Shown here one piece after another: positions 25,198 to 33,916 of a stretch of DNA of 64,000 nt. The notes under the pieces are model-generated. The model had not been told where the DNA came from. It worked only from the letters and a program-made list of their open reading frames with translations, and did no database searches. The stretch covers positions 3,784,501 to 3,848,500 of the forward strand of contig NZ_CP019724.1 of assembly GCF_002005225.1 (NCBI RefSeq). The letters run 5' to 3'. Both the position numbers and the translations under genes were made by a program. Every line of letters starts with the position of its first letter. Position 1 is the stretch's first letter. The stretch comes from Streptomyces pactum (GTDB lineage Bacteria; Actinomycetota; Actinomycetes; Streptomycetales; Streptomycetaceae).

Positions 25198-26103
25198 CTA
25201 CACCGTGAGCCCACGCACCAGCAGATCGATCAGCGCGCAAACGAAGAGGCAGATACCGATGAAGCCGTTGACCGAGAAGAACGCCCTGTTCAGGCGGGAC
25301 AGGTCGTGCGGGCGCACGATGGTGTGCTCGTAGCCGAACGCGGCCGCGACGATCAGCAGGCCGAGCCAGAAGAAGGCTCCCGCGCCGGTGGCGACGGCGT
25401 ACCAGGCGAACAGCGCCGTGGTGACCGTGTGGCAGGCGCGGGCGCCCCAGATGGCCGCCGGGACGCCGAAGCGGGCCGGGACCGACTTGACGCCCACCTC
25501 GCGGTCGGTCTCGACGTCCTGGCAGGCGTAGATCAGGTCGAAGCCGCCGATCCAGACGCCGACCGCGAGGCCGAGGATCACGGCATCCCAGGACCACTCG
25601 CCGCTGATCGCCAGCCAGCCGCCGATCGGGCCCATCGCCTGGGCGAGGCCGAGGATGGCCTGCGGGAAGTTCGTGAACCGCTTGCCGTACGGGTAGACCA
25701 CCATCGGGATCACCGCGACGGGGGCGAGGGCGAGGCAGAGCGGGTTGAGCAGGGCCGCCGCGCCCAGGAAGACGACGAGGGCGACCAGCGCGCCGGTCCA
25801 GGCGTGCTTGACCGACATGGCGCCGGTGACCAGTTCGCGGTGGGCGGTGCGCGGGTTGCGGGCGTCGATCTCGCGGTCGATGATCCGGTTGACCGCCATG
25901 GCGAAGGTGCGCAGGCCGACCATGGCGACGGTGACCAGGAGCAGCCGGCCCCAGTGGATGTTCGCGTCCCACTCGTACATCGCGGTGAGGGCGGCGATGT
26001 AGGCGAAGGGCAGCGCGAAGACCGAGTGCTCGATCATCACCAGGCGCAGGAACGCCTTGGTGCGCCCCGGCTGCTGCGGCAGCGCGGCGGAAGCAGACGT
26101 CAC
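25198..26103 (-). CDS. mqnP: UbiA-family prenyltransferase MqnP
   Basis: This 301-residue membrane protein attaches the polyprenyl chain to the naphthoate intermediate of the futalosine pathway. The two Asp-rich motifs are NRIIDREIDARNPRTA and ACQDVETDREVG, placed as in UbiA enzymes, with about eight or nine membrane helices between and around them. It starts at GTG 26103, overlapping the stop of the upstream decarboxylase gene (GTGA), so the two are translationally coupled. Confidence 0.93.
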   Translation of the reverse strand: MTSASAALPQQPGRTKAFLRLVMIEHSVFALPFAYIAALTAMYEWDANIHWGRLLLVTVAMVGLRTFAMAVNRIIDREIDARNPRTAHRELVTGAMSVKHAWTGALVALVVFLGAAALLNPLCLALAPVAVIPMVVYPYGKRFTNFPQAILGLAQAMGPIGGWLAISGEWSWDAVILGLAVGVWIGGFDLIYACQDVETDREVGVKSVPARFGVPAAIWGARACHTVTTALFAWYAVATGAGAFFWLGLLIVAAAFGYEHTIVRPHDLSRLNRAFFSVNGFIGICLFVCALIDLLVRGLTV

Positions 26104-27557
26104 AGTCCGTACTCCTTCCAGCGGCGGTCGACCTTCGCCGCCGTCTCGGGGTCGGACAGCACCATGTCCGGCCAGCCCCCGTCCCGCGTGTACCCCTCCT
26201 CGGGCAGCTTCCTCGTGGCGTCGATGCCCGCCTTGCCGCCCCAGAACTGCTGGTAGGACGCGTGGTCGAGATGGTCGACCGGGCCTTCGACGACGGTGAG
26301 GTCGCGGGCGTAGTCGGTGTTGCCGAGGGCCCGCCAGGCGACCTCGTGCAGGTCGTGGACGTCGCAGTCGGAGTCGACGACCACGATCAGCTTGGTCAGG
26401 GACATCATGTGGGCGCCCCAGATGGCGTGCATCACCTTCTGGGCGTGCTTGGGGTACTTCTTGTCGATCGAGACGATCGCGCAGTTGTGGAAGCCGCCGG
26501 CCTCGGGGAGGTGGTAGTCCACGATGTCCGGGACGATGATCTTGAGGAGCGGGAGGAAGAAGCGCTCCGTGGCCCGGCCCAGCGGGCCGTCCTCGGTCGG
26601 CGGGCGGCCCACGACGATCGACTGGAGGAGCGGGCGCTTGCGCATCGTCACGCAGTCGATCTTCAGGGCGGGGAACGGCTCCTGCGGCGTGTAGAAGCCG
26701 GTGTGGTCGCCGAAAGGGCCCTCGGGGAGCATCTCGCCGGGCTCCAGCCAGCCCTCGATGACGACCTCGGCGTGCGCCGGGACCTGGAGCGGGACCGTCT
26801 TGCAGTCGACCATCTCGACCCGCTTGCCCTGGAGGAACCCGGCGAAGAGGTACTCGTCGATGTCGCCGGGGAGGGGGGCGGTGGAGGCGTAGGTCACGGC
26901 GGGCGGGCAGCCGAAGGCGATCGCGACGGGCAGTCGCTCGCCGCGCCGGGCGGCGACCTGGTAGTGGTTGCGGCTGTCCTTGTGGATCTGCCAGTGCATG
27001 CCGATGGTGCGCTTGTCGTGGCGCTGGAGCCGGTACAGCCCGAGGTTCCGGATGCCCGTCTCCGGGTCCTTGGTGTGGGTGAGGCCCAGGTTGAAGAAGG
27101 AGCCGCCGTCGTCCGGCCAGGTGAAAAGCGCGGGGAGCCGGTCGAGGTCCACGTCGTCCCCGTGCAGGACGACCTCCTGGACGGGGGCGCTGTCGCCCTT
27201 CACCTTCTTCGGCGGCACGTGCGTCATCGCGCCGAGCTTGCCGAAGGCCTCGCGCATGCCGACGAAGCCCTGGGGCAGCTCGGGGCGGAGCAGCCCGCCG
27301 ATCTTGTCGGAGATGTCGGAGTACGACTTCAGGCCGAGGGCCTTGAGCAGGCGCCGGTCGGTGCCGAAGACGTTCATCGCGAGGGGCATGTCGGAGCCCT
27401 TCACGTTCTCGAAGAGCAGGGCGGGGCCCCCGGTCTTGTTCACCCGGTCGACGATCTCCCCGACCTCCAGGTACGGGTCCACCTCGGCCTTGATGCGCTT
27501 GAGGTCGCCCTCGCGCTCCAGTGCCCTGAGCAGCGAGCGAAGATCGTCGTAAGCCAT
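26100..27557 (-). CDS. UbiD-family menaquinone biosynthesis decarboxylase
   Basis: ATG 27557 ([20 protein letters not shown]) is chosen as the conserved UbiD start; in-frame sequence upstream is not protein-like. The 485-residue product is a prenylated-FMN-dependent decarboxylase. [20 protein letters not shown] contains the cofactor-binding Arg region, and the catalytic acids are in [11 protein letters not shown]. It removes the carboxyl group of the naphthoate menaquinone precursor. The stop overlaps the mqnP start, and the UbiX gene supplying its cofactor lies on the other side of mqnP. Confidence 0.93.
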   Translation of the reverse strand: MAYDDLRSLLRALEREGDLKRIKAEVDPYLEVGEIVDRVNKTGGPALLFENVKGSDMPLAMNVFGTDRRLLKALGLKSYSDISDKIGGLLRPELPQGFVGMREAFGKLGAMTHVPPKKVKGDSAPVQEVVLHGDDVDLDRLPALFTWPDDGGSFFNLGLTHTKDPETGIRNLGLYRLQRHDKRTIGMHWQIHKDSRNHYQVAARRGERLPVAIAFGCPPAVTYASTAPLPGDIDEYLFAGFLQGKRVEMVDCKTVPLQVPAHAEVVIEGWLEPGEMLPEGPFGDHTGFYTPQEPFPALKIDCVTMRKRPLLQSIVVGRPPTEDGPLGRATERFFLPLLKIIVPDIVDYHLPEAGGFHNCAIVSIDKKYPKHAQKVMHAIWGAHMMSLTKLIVVVDSDCDVHDLHEVAWRALGNTDYARDLTVVEGPVDHLDHASYQQFWGGKAGIDATRKLPEEGYTRDGGWPDMVLSDPETAAKVDRRWKEYGL

Positions 27558-27646
27558 GCCGTCCAGTATCCCCGAGCGGCTACTCTGGCCCTGTAACCGG
27601 GGGCCGTGAGCGTCCCCGCCCACCGCTTCCGCTGGAGAGAGGCCCC

Positions 27647-28039
27647 ATGCTCCGGGTGCTGATGTTCCTCGTGCCACTGGCGTTGAGCGTCTACGCGTTC
27701 ATCGACTGCATCAGCACGAAGGACGAGGACATCCGGCACATCCCCAAGCCGCTGTGGGCGATCCTCGTGCTGCTCTTCCCGCTGGTCGGGTCGATCTCCT
27801 GGATCATCGCCGGCAAGAAGCGGCAGCCGGCCGGCTCGTCGACCCGACAGGGCGGCGGCGGGCGGCGGCAGTGGGTCGCGCCGGACGACAATCCCGACTT
27901 CCTGAAGTCGCTGGGCGACCAGCCCGGTGGCGCGGACCGGGACCGGGGTGAGGACGGCCCGCAGGACACCGGCCGGAGCGGCCCCGAGGACGACGACGAC
28001 CGCAAGGACGGCAAGGACGGCAAGCGGGACGAGGCCTGA
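27647..28039 (+). CDS. PLDc N-terminal-domain membrane protein
   Basis: This 130-residue protein begins [20 protein letters not shown] with two membrane helices (about 3-20 and 35-56). [20 protein letters not shown] followed by [12 protein letters not shown] is the signature of the PLDc_N family, also found before phospholipase D and in sigma-factor-linked SHOCT proteins. The C-terminal half is hydrophilic, Asp/Arg/Lys-rich and disordered. Role unknown. It is divergent from the UbiD-type gene. Confidence 0.85.
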   Translation: MLRVLMFLVPLALSVYAFIDCISTKDEDIRHIPKPLWAILVLLFPLVGSISWIIAGKKRQPAGSSTRQGGGGRRQWVAPDDNPDFLKSLGDQPGGADRDRGEDGPQDTGRSGPEDDDDRKDGKDGKRDEA

Positions 28040-28069
28040 CCCTCCTCTCCGCCGATCCCGGTCCGGACG

Positions 28070-28335
28070 TCAGATCCTGGTCCAGCGCTGGGAGGCGGAG
28101 CCGGTGCATGTCGTGGTCGTCAGGCCGATCATGGACGCCCGACGGTGGAGGTCGGGGCAGCCGCCCGTCGCGTACCGGCCCTCGTGGACGCCGAGGTAGA
28201 CGCGGCCCATTCCGCCGGCCCCGAGCCGTCCCAGCAGCGGGATCGGTCCGATCCGGCGTGGATCGTCGTGCTCCAGCGGCTCGGCGCCACTGCCCGTGAG
28301 GCCGAATCCGGCTTCCCCGTTCGACTCTCTCCCCG
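28070..28335 (-). pseudogene. fragment of a Ser/Thr kinase gene (N-lobe fused to an unrelated tail)
   Basis: On the minus strand one frame reads EPLEHDDPRRIGPIPLLGRL, then GAGGMGRVYLGVHEGRYA, the opening of a Streptomyces Ser/Thr kinase through its glycine loop. It then changes to a tail with CPDLHRRASMIGL and GSASQRWTRI before TGA at 28070-28072. The catalytic lysine, catalytic loop and DFG are absent. No start codon precedes the kinase-like part, and an in-frame TGA lies just upstream near 28336. The likely history is an internal deletion joining the start of a kinase gene to its last codons. The intact kinase at 28455 may be a paralogue. Confidence 0.65.
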
Positions 28336-28454
28336 TTCACCGGCTGCCGCGGGCTCCAGCGTGGGCGGTCGCGGCCGCAGTTCGAAAGCTACATCTTTAG
28401 CATGCCCGCCCCAAGTACGGTCCTGGGAACGCTTGGTGAGGGGGCATCAGATGG
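28336..28454. other. intergenic gap with no gene seen
   Basis: This short gap between the kinase fragment and the intact kinase holds an AT-richer patch (AAAGCTACATCTTTAGC near 28386) that could be an old promoter on either strand. Nothing else is visible. Confidence 0.3.
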
Positions 28455-30236
28455 TCAGGCCAGCGTCCTGATCCGGGCGGCGGCGAGGGCTTGGTCGAAG
28501 GCCCGTACGTCCCGGATGGCGCCGGGGAAGAAGTCGCGGGGCTCCCCGTTGAAGGACGCCCGGCCGATCACGAAGGCGCCGGTGGCGGGGACGGGGTCGG
28601 TGTCCTCGACGACCGCCTCCTGGACGCCGTTGACGTACAGCCGCAGCTTGCGGGCCGGGCCGTCGCAGACGCCGGCCAGGTGGGTCCAGACGTTCGCGGC
28701 GGGGGCGGTGCGGCCGACGGCGCGCCGGCCGGGGCGGGAGAAGGCCCAGTTGTCGTCCCCGCTGGAGTACTGGAGGTAGAAGCCGCTGGCGGTGGCGCTG
28801 TCCTGGCTGACGGCGGTGGCGAAGACGTCCGGTACGGCGCTGAGCCGGACCCAGGCCGTGACCGTGAAACTCCGGCCCGCTCCCGTCTTCAGCACCGGCC
28901 CGTCGGTCACGATCTGGCTGCCGGTCCCGTCGAACCCGGCCCCTTGCCCGCCGGACTGCCACGCGACACCGGTCGCGGTGCCGTCGTGCCCGCCCGCGGT
29001 GTCCCGCGCGATCGGTCCCGAGGTCTCGTCCAGGGGCCAGCGCCCCACCGCCACCGGAGGGCGGGGGGTGGCGGTGGCGGGCGAGGACGACGGCGCGGGC
29101 GCGGTGCCCGGTCCGTCCGGGGTGGTCGGCCGGTTGAGCCAGAACCCCGTCCCGACGCCGAGCGCGGCGACCGCGCCCGCACCGGAGAGCAGGAAGGCCC
29201 GCCGGCTACGACGCCCGGGCTCCCCCGGCGCGGTGGGCCGTACGTCCGGCGGGCCGGGCGCCGGCGGCCGTACGTCCGGCGGGCCGGGCGCCGGCGGCCG
29301 CACGGCGTCCACCCGGGTGGCCGGGTGCGCCGCGGCGGGCGGGGTGACCAGGGTGGGCGCCGCCTCCGGACCGGTCGGCCGGACGGACGGCGTCCACTGA
29401 CCGGCGTACGGCAGGGCCGTCGCGCTCTCGCCGCCCAGCGGGCCGACGCGGGCGAGGATGTCTCGGGGGGTCGGACGGCCGGCCGGGTCCTTGCGAAGGC
29501 AGTCGCCGATCAGGGAGCGCAGGGCCGTGTCGGTCACGGCGTCCAGGTCGGGGGCGTCGTGCACGACGCGGTAGAGGAGGGCGGGGGTCGGTCCGCCGCC
29601 GAACGGGTTGGTGCCGGTCGCCGCGAAGGCCATCACCGCGCCCAGGCAGAAGACGTCGCTGGCCCAGGTGACCTCGTCGCCGTTGACCTGCTCGGGCGAC
29701 ATGAACCCCGGGGACCCCGCCGTGTACCCGGTCCCGGTGATCGACTCGGCGTCGACGCTGCGGACGATCCCGAAGTCGATGACGCGCGGACCGTCCTCGG
29801 CGAGCAGCACGTTGGAGGGCTTGAGGTCGCGGTGCACGAGGTGCGCGGCGTGGATGGACACCAGGGCCTCGGCCAGCCCGGCCGCCAGCGCGAGCACGGC
29901 CCGCGGGTCGAAGGGCCCCCGCTCGGCGACCGCCTGGTCCAGCGAGGGCCCGGCGATGTAGCTGGTGACCAGCCACGGCAGGGGCGCGTCCGGGTCGGCG
30001 TCGACGACCGGTGCGGTGAAGGCCCCGCTGACCCGCCCGGCCGCCTCGACCTCGCGGCGGAAGCGGTCGCGGAACTCCGGCCGGCGCAGCAGTTCGCCGT
30101 GCACCACCTTGACCGCGACGAGCCGCCCGCCCGGTGACCGGCCCAGGAAGACGCGGCCCATACCGCCCGCGCCCAGCCGGCTCAGCAACCGGTACTCCCC
30201 GACGGAGCGCGGGTCGTCCGGCTCCAGCGCTGACAC
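28455..30236 (-). CDS. Ser/Thr protein kinase with extracellular LamG-like domain
   Basis: GTG 30236 (MSALEPDDPRSVGEYRLLSR) has GGGAGG six bases upstream. The 593-residue product has a kinase domain at about 12-270: glycine loop GAGGMGRVFLG, catalytic loop HRDLKPSNVLL near 134, and DFGIVR. A Pro-rich linker has a perfect PPAPGPPDVR duplication. One membrane helix lies about 346-366. The outer part (about 400-590) is a concanavalin/LamG-type jelly roll: GRWPLDETSGPIARDTAGGH, FTVTAWVRL, YLQYSSGDDNWAFS, NVWTHLAGVCDG and KLRLYVNGV. LamG domains bind carbohydrate or protein ligands, so this kinase may sense a cell-wall or extracellular glycan. Confidence 0.92.
   Translation of the reverse strand: MSALEPDDPRSVGEYRLLSRLGAGGMGRVFLGRSPGGRLVAVKVVHGELLRRPEFRDRFRREVEAAGRVSGAFTAPVVDADPDAPLPWLVTSYIAGPSLDQAVAERGPFDPRAVLALAAGLAEALVSIHAAHLVHRDLKPSNVLLAEDGPRVIDFGIVRSVDAESITGTGYTAGSPGFMSPEQVNGDEVTWASDVFCLGAVMAFAATGTNPFGGGPTPALLYRVVHDAPDLDAVTDTALRSLIGDCLRKDPAGRPTPRDILARVGPLGGESATALPYAGQWTPSVRPTGPEAAPTLVTPPAAAHPATRVDAVRPPAPGPPDVRPPAPGPPDVRPTAPGEPGRRSRRAFLLSGAGAVAALGVGTGFWLNRPTTPDGPGTAPAPSSSPATATPRPPVAVGRWPLDETSGPIARDTAGGHDGTATGVAWQSGGQGAGFDGTGSQIVTDGPVLKTGAGRSFTVTAWVRLSAVPDVFATAVSQDSATASGFYLQYSSGDDNWAFSRPGRRAVGRTAPAANVWTHLAGVCDGPARKLRLYVNGVQEAVVEDTDPVPATGAFVIGRASFNGEPRDFFPGAIRDVRAFDQALAAARIRTLA
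29241..29300. repeat. perfect 30-bp tandem duplication in the kinase linker
   Basis: A 30-bp unit beginning TACGTCCGGCGGGCCGGGCG at 29241 is repeated exactly at 29271-29300. It encodes the repeated PPAPGPPDVR of the juxtamembrane linker. Confidence 0.95.
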
Positions 30237-30377
30237 AGATGCCTCCCGGCGTGCGGTCCCTCCCCGTATGTCTCTCCGTACGGGCAGACCCAGCATAGGT
30301 GCGGCTTCTCGCGGCCCGCCCCTGCCGGCCCGCCGGGATCCCGTACGCCGTACGGCCGTTCGGCCGCTGCTCGGGCT

Positions 30378-30785
30378 TCAGCGGGTGGGTGCGGCGTGCT
30401 TCCCGACGGCGGCCGGGGTGACCGGGGTGAAGAAGTTGACCAGGTTGCCGTCGGGGTCGCGGAAGAGGAGCGCACGGTTGCCCCAGGGCATCGTCGTGGG
30501 TTCCCTGACGATGTCGTCCACGAAGCCGGTCAGGTTCCGGTGCACGCCGTCCACGTCGTCCACGAGGAACTCGATGATGACGCTGCGGTTGTCGGCCGGG
30601 CGGGCGGAGCCGGGGGCGAAGAGCGGCACCGTCCGGGTACTGCCGATCGCGAGGGTGCCCGACGCGGTGCGCAGTTCGGCGAAGTCCTCGGTGGACCAGT
30701 CCGCCCGCACTCCGGTGGCGCGCTCGTAGAACTCGACGAGGCGGGCGATGTCGCCCGTGATGATGCGGATCGAGGCGAGGTTCAT
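30378..30785 (-). CDS. VOC (glyoxalase/bleomycin-resistance) family protein
   Basis: ATG 30785 (MNLASIRIITGDIARLVEFY) has AGGAG upstream. The 135-residue product has the two beta-alpha-beta-beta-beta modules of the vicinal oxygen chelate fold. IRIITGDIARLVEFYERATG opens the first; IIEFLVDDVDGVHRNL and NRALLFRDPDGNLVNFFTPV form the second, with the metal-ligand Glu/Asp region at the end. The substrate cannot be told from sequence. It is a single gene, followed by an intergenic gap to the kinase start. Confidence 0.88.
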   Translation of the reverse strand: MNLASIRIITGDIARLVEFYERATGVRADWSTEDFAELRTASGTLAIGSTRTVPLFAPGSARPADNRSVIIEFLVDDVDGVHRNLTGFVDDIVREPTTMPWGNRALLFRDPDGNLVNFFTPVTPAAVGKHAAPTR

Positions 30786-30873
30786 GGGATCACTCCTGGT
30801 CGTCCGGGGCTGTCGTGACCGCACGCTAGGGCGGATATAGGACAGCGCTCGGCCGCCATCGGGGGCTGCGGTG

Positions 30874-30906
30874 CCTCCTCCGGGCCGTGCGGGGGCCCGG
30901 AGGAGG
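30874..30906 (-). terminator. hairpin terminator of the esterase gene
   Basis: CCTCCTCCGGGCC (30874-30886) pairs perfectly with GGCCCGGAGGAGG (30894-30906) around a seven-base loop. It lies downstream of the esterase stop on the minus strand and upstream of the VOC promoter. Confidence 0.88.
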
Positions 30907-30994
30907 TGGCGCGGTGGCGGCGCGGGGACTGCCGGGAGACCCGGCGCCCGCGCCACCGGCGCCGTCTCGCGCAGCACGCGGTGCTGGATTCCGG

Positions 30995-32605
30995 TCAGGA
31001 GCGGGCCTGGCCCGTCTGGAGCCACAGGTCGCACTTGTGGTCCTGCGGGAAGGCCGTCGACGCCGTGATCGCCTCGGGAGCGAGGTTCTGCACCATCGGA
31101 TACCGGTGCCAGCGCGGCGCGTCCGCCGCGTACGGGACGCCGGTGTGCGCGAAGTTGGTCCAGTAGCCCAGCATCTTCGCCGCCAGGGCGTTCTGGGCGG
31201 GGGTGCCCAAGACACCGCCGAAGACGTACCGGATCTCGGAGCCGTGCGGGGCGCCGAGGGGGAAGCCGATCGGCAGGTCGAGGTAGTCCATGGCGTGGCG
31301 GTCGGCGAACTCGTACTGGTAGGAGCGGGTGTGGTCGGCCATCAGCTCAGCCGTGCGGGACTGGAGGCAGGCGAACTGGGAGTCGGTGAGGATCGCGCCG
31401 AGGGCCTCGGCGGGGGTGCCGTACTCCGACAACGGGTAGCGGGCGAGGATCGCCTCGGAGCGGTCGCCGTAGAGGGCGCGGACGGCGACCGGGTACCCGG
31501 CGGCGGTGAGTTGGCGGCCGGCCAGGTCGTAGGTGGTCGCCACGGTGAGCCGGCCCTCGTCGGCGGTGGTGCCCTGGAGGACGGGGACGCGGTGGAACCG
31601 GCCGCTTTCCAGCGCGTCCGTGATCTGGAGCGGGAGGACCCGGCCGTCGACGTTGGGGACCCAGCGGGCGGTGGGGTTCAGCGAGGCGGTGAGCAGCTCG
31701 CCGGCCGGCTTGGACCGCAGACAGGCCGCGTCGGCGCAGCCCAGGGAGTCGGCCCAGGCGGCGCCGGTGCGCTGCTGCGACTCCTGGGTGGGCAAGGGGA
31801 AGCCGCAGCCCGACTGGGCGATGGCACGGTCGAACAGGCCGAGCGCGCGGGGTGACACCAGGTGCTGGCAGACGCTGCCGCCGCCGGCCGACTCGCCGAA
31901 GACCGTCACGTTGCCCGGATCGCCGCCGAACGCGGCGATGTTCTGCCGTACCCAGCGCAGGGCAGCCTGCTGGTCGAGCAGCCCGTAGTTGCCGGAGACG
32001 CCCTGCGGCGACTCACCGGCCAGGCCCGGATGGGCGAGGTAACCGAAGGCACCGAGACGGTAGTTGAGGGTGACGACGACCACGTCGCCCCGGGCGGCCA
32101 GTTCGCCGCCGTCGTAGAAGGCACCGGAACCGATCGTGAAGCCGCCGCCGTGCATCCACACCATCACGGGCCGGTCGCGCGGGGAGCGCTCGGCGGGCGT
32201 GTGGACGTTGAGGTAGAGGCAGTCCTCGTCGGGGGTGCCGGGTCCGGCCAGATCACCCCAGGGGGTGGACGAGTCGGCCTGCATACAGGGGTCCCCGGGG
32301 GTCGTGGCGTCCCGGACGCCCGTCCAGCGCGCGGGCGGGGACGGCGGCTTCCACCGCATGTCCCCCACCGGCGGTGCGGCGTAGGGGATGCCGAGGTAGG
32401 CGTGGGCGGACTCCCCCGCCTCGCCCCGCACTTGTCCGTACCGGGTGGTGACGGCCGTGTCGTCCGCCGCCGCGGCGGGCGCGGCACCCAGACCGGCCGC
32501 CGAAAGCAGGAGAGCGCCGGCCAGCGCTCCCCGTAAGCGGCGCGTCCACGACGGTGACGAGCCTTGCGTCGTCCTCGTCCTGCGTCTCGTGAGCGAAGTG
32601 GTCAC
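30995..32605 (-). CDS. secreted carboxylesterase, type B
   Basis: GTG 32605 (MTTSLTRRRTRTTQGS) has GGAGG upstream. The 536-residue product has an N-terminal signal peptide with an Arg-rich region and a hydrophobic core (LAGALLLSAAGLGAAPAAAA), probably cleaved after AAA. The alpha/beta-hydrolase type B motifs are complete: oxyanion WMHGGGFTIGSG, EDCLYLNVHTP, nucleophile FGESAGGGS, and a Glu/His pair further on (GTTADEGR, GAPHGSEIRYVFGG). It hydrolyses esters outside the cell. Cysteine pairs such as GDPCMQ and EDCLYL are typical structural disulfides. It is transcribed alone. Confidence 0.92.
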   Translation of the reverse strand: MTTSLTRRRTRTTQGSSPSWTRRLRGALAGALLLSAAGLGAAPAAAADDTAVTTRYGQVRGEAGESAHAYLGIPYAAPPVGDMRWKPPSPPARWTGVRDATTPGDPCMQADSSTPWGDLAGPGTPDEDCLYLNVHTPAERSPRDRPVMVWMHGGGFTIGSGAFYDGGELAARGDVVVVTLNYRLGAFGYLAHPGLAGESPQGVSGNYGLLDQQAALRWVRQNIAAFGGDPGNVTVFGESAGGGSVCQHLVSPRALGLFDRAIAQSGCGFPLPTQESQQRTGAAWADSLGCADAACLRSKPAGELLTASLNPTARWVPNVDGRVLPLQITDALESGRFHRVPVLQGTTADEGRLTVATTYDLAGRQLTAAGYPVAVRALYGDRSEAILARYPLSEYGTPAEALGAILTDSQFACLQSRTAELMADHTRSYQYEFADRHAMDYLDLPIGFPLGAPHGSEIRYVFGGVLGTPAQNALAAKMLGYWTNFAHTGVPYAADAPRWHRYPMVQNLAPEAITASTAFPQDHKCDLWLQTGQARS

Positions 32606-32839
32606 CGGTACCTCCGGGTACGGGTCGGGTGGTGGCGCGGTCACCGAAGTGTCGGCGCCCCCGCGCGCCCCCGCATCGCGTGAATCACCAGTCCCGCTCA
32701 CGGCCCGCGGGCGAGCCGTGCTCGAGGGCGTCGGCCGGCCGGCCGCACGTGCACCTCGGCGACTTGCGCCGGGGCCACCCTGCGTGGTTAATGGATCACT
32801 CACTGACGGCTCATCAGCCAGCGGAGGGTCGGGAAGACG

Positions 32840-33481
32840 ATGGAGAGCACGCCGCATCAGGAATTCCAGCCACCCGGCCAGAGAAGCCAGCCACCGGGTC
32901 AGTACGACATCCCGCCGCCGCCCGCCGTGCCACCGCAGGCCGTGCGGGGCATCGACCTGCGGGTCAGCAAGCGCCTGCTGTGGGTCGGCGCGGCGGCCTA
33001 CCCCCTGCAGAACATCACGCGGGTGTACACCTTCACCCTGACGCCCCGGCGCAAGGAAGCCACGCTGCTGTTCCTCAGGCGCACGGCACTGATCCTGTCG
33101 GTGGCCTTCGGACTGACGATCGTCGCCGGACTGACGGCGCTCGCGGACAGCTCGACGGCCGGCGGCATTCTCACCATCGTCTGGCTGGGGGCCATCGCGG
33201 CACTGGTCTTCTGCGTCGTGGAGCTGTTCTCCGTACTGACGGCGCCGGCCCACTACGTCCTGGCGGTGGAGACGTCCGGGCCGTCCATCGCCATGGTGAC
33301 CAGTGCCGACCCGCGCCACCTCGACCAGCTCGTCGCGCCCATCGTGCAGGCCATCGAGAACCCCGAGGCGGAGTTCCACGTAAGAGTGGAGCAACTCCTG
33401 GTCAATCCCAGCAACTACTACTTCGGCGACAACGTCAACATGTACGGCGGATCGGGCAACGTGGGGATGGGGAAGGCATGA
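32840..33481 (+). CDS. DUF6232-type membrane protein with a C-terminal GDxVNMYGG motif
   Basis: This 213-residue protein starts at ATG 32840 (GTCGGGAAGACG upstream). The Pro/Gln-rich N-terminus (1-35) precedes DLRVSKRLLWVGAAAYPLQN, then two membrane helices (about 76-100 and 108-133). A cytosolic stretch (140-190) with VLAVETSGPSIAMVTSAD follows. This matches what I recall of the DUF6232 family. The last 21 residues are NYYFGDNVNMYGGSGNVGMG-K. A near-copy begins the next protein, whose start overlaps by ATGA. Such shared Gly/Asn motifs at facing ends of neighbouring proteins recall homotypic interaction modules. The function is unknown. Confidence 0.7.
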   Translation: MESTPHQEFQPPGQRSQPPGQYDIPPPPAVPPQAVRGIDLRVSKRLLWVGAAAYPLQNITRVYTFTLTPRRKEATLLFLRRTALILSVAFGLTIVAGLTALADSSTAGGILTIVWLGAIAALVFCVVELFSVLTAPAHYVLAVETSGPSIAMVTSADPRHLDQLVAPIVQAIENPEAEFHVRVEQLLVNPSNYYFGDNVNMYGGSGNVGMGKA

Positions 33482-33552
33482 GCGGCGACAACTACCACTT
33501 CGGCGACAGCGTCAACATGTACGGCGGCACGCACAACACCGGCATGGTGAAG
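33413..33552 (+). repeat. duplicated 63-bp motif segment across the gene junction
   Basis: Bases 33413-33475 and 33490-33552 agree at 52 of 63 positions. They encode 21-residue segments sharing N-Y-x-F-G-D-x-V-N-M-Y-G-G-x-x-N-x-G-M-x-K, at the end of one protein and the start of the next. They lie in different reading frames because the genes overlap by ATGA, yet protein identity (15 of 21) is kept, so the copies are under protein-level selection. Confidence 0.85.
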
Positions 33553-33825
33553 AACACGGCGCCGACCGCCATGGACCCCGAACTGCGCTCCGCCATCGAG
33601 GCCTTGACGGCCCAGCTACGGGACCTGCGGGCCCAGGTGCCGCCCCTGTCGGCGCAGACCATCGACGAGTCCCTGCCGGTCCTGGCCCCCGACGCCGTGG
33701 TTCAGCCGCAGGCCCGCACCAGCGCCCTGATGGCCGTCGCCGGCGTCGCCGCGACCGCCGGGGCGCTGGGCGTGCCGATCGTGGAAGCGGTGAACGGCAT
33801 CCTCCAGCTCCTGGGCGCGCGGTAG
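33478..33825 (+). CDS. small protein with N-terminal GDxVNMYGG motif and hydrophobic C-terminus
   Basis: ATG 33478 overlaps the upstream stop. The 115-residue product begins MSGDNYHFGDSVNMYGGTHN, a copy of the tail of the upstream membrane protein. Residues 32-60 form a charged amphipathic helix (ELRSAIEALTAQLRDLRAQV), possibly a coiled coil. Residues 83-110 are hydrophobic (MAVAGVAATAGALGVPIVEA), a possible membrane segment. No enzymatic motif is present. I infer that it partners the upstream protein through the shared motif. Confidence 0.75.
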   Translation: MSGDNYHFGDSVNMYGGTHNTGMVKNTAPTAMDPELRSAIEALTAQLRDLRAQVPPLSAQTIDESLPVLAPDAVVQPQARTSALMAVAGVAATAGALGVPIVEAVNGILQLLGAR

Positions 33826-33916
33826 CGGACACGATGACGGGCCGGCCGCTCTCCCGCCCACCCCGCCCGCGTGCCGGCGGGCGTCCGTGGCCCGGCGCAC
33901 AGGCTGCGGGCCGGTG

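Noticed and set aside
24931..26256. Long plus-strand frame over the CRISPR-like unit and mqnP
   Set aside because: Its start is translated repeat (IPAGAGST, PSPLVRGG) and the rest is antisense to mqnP.
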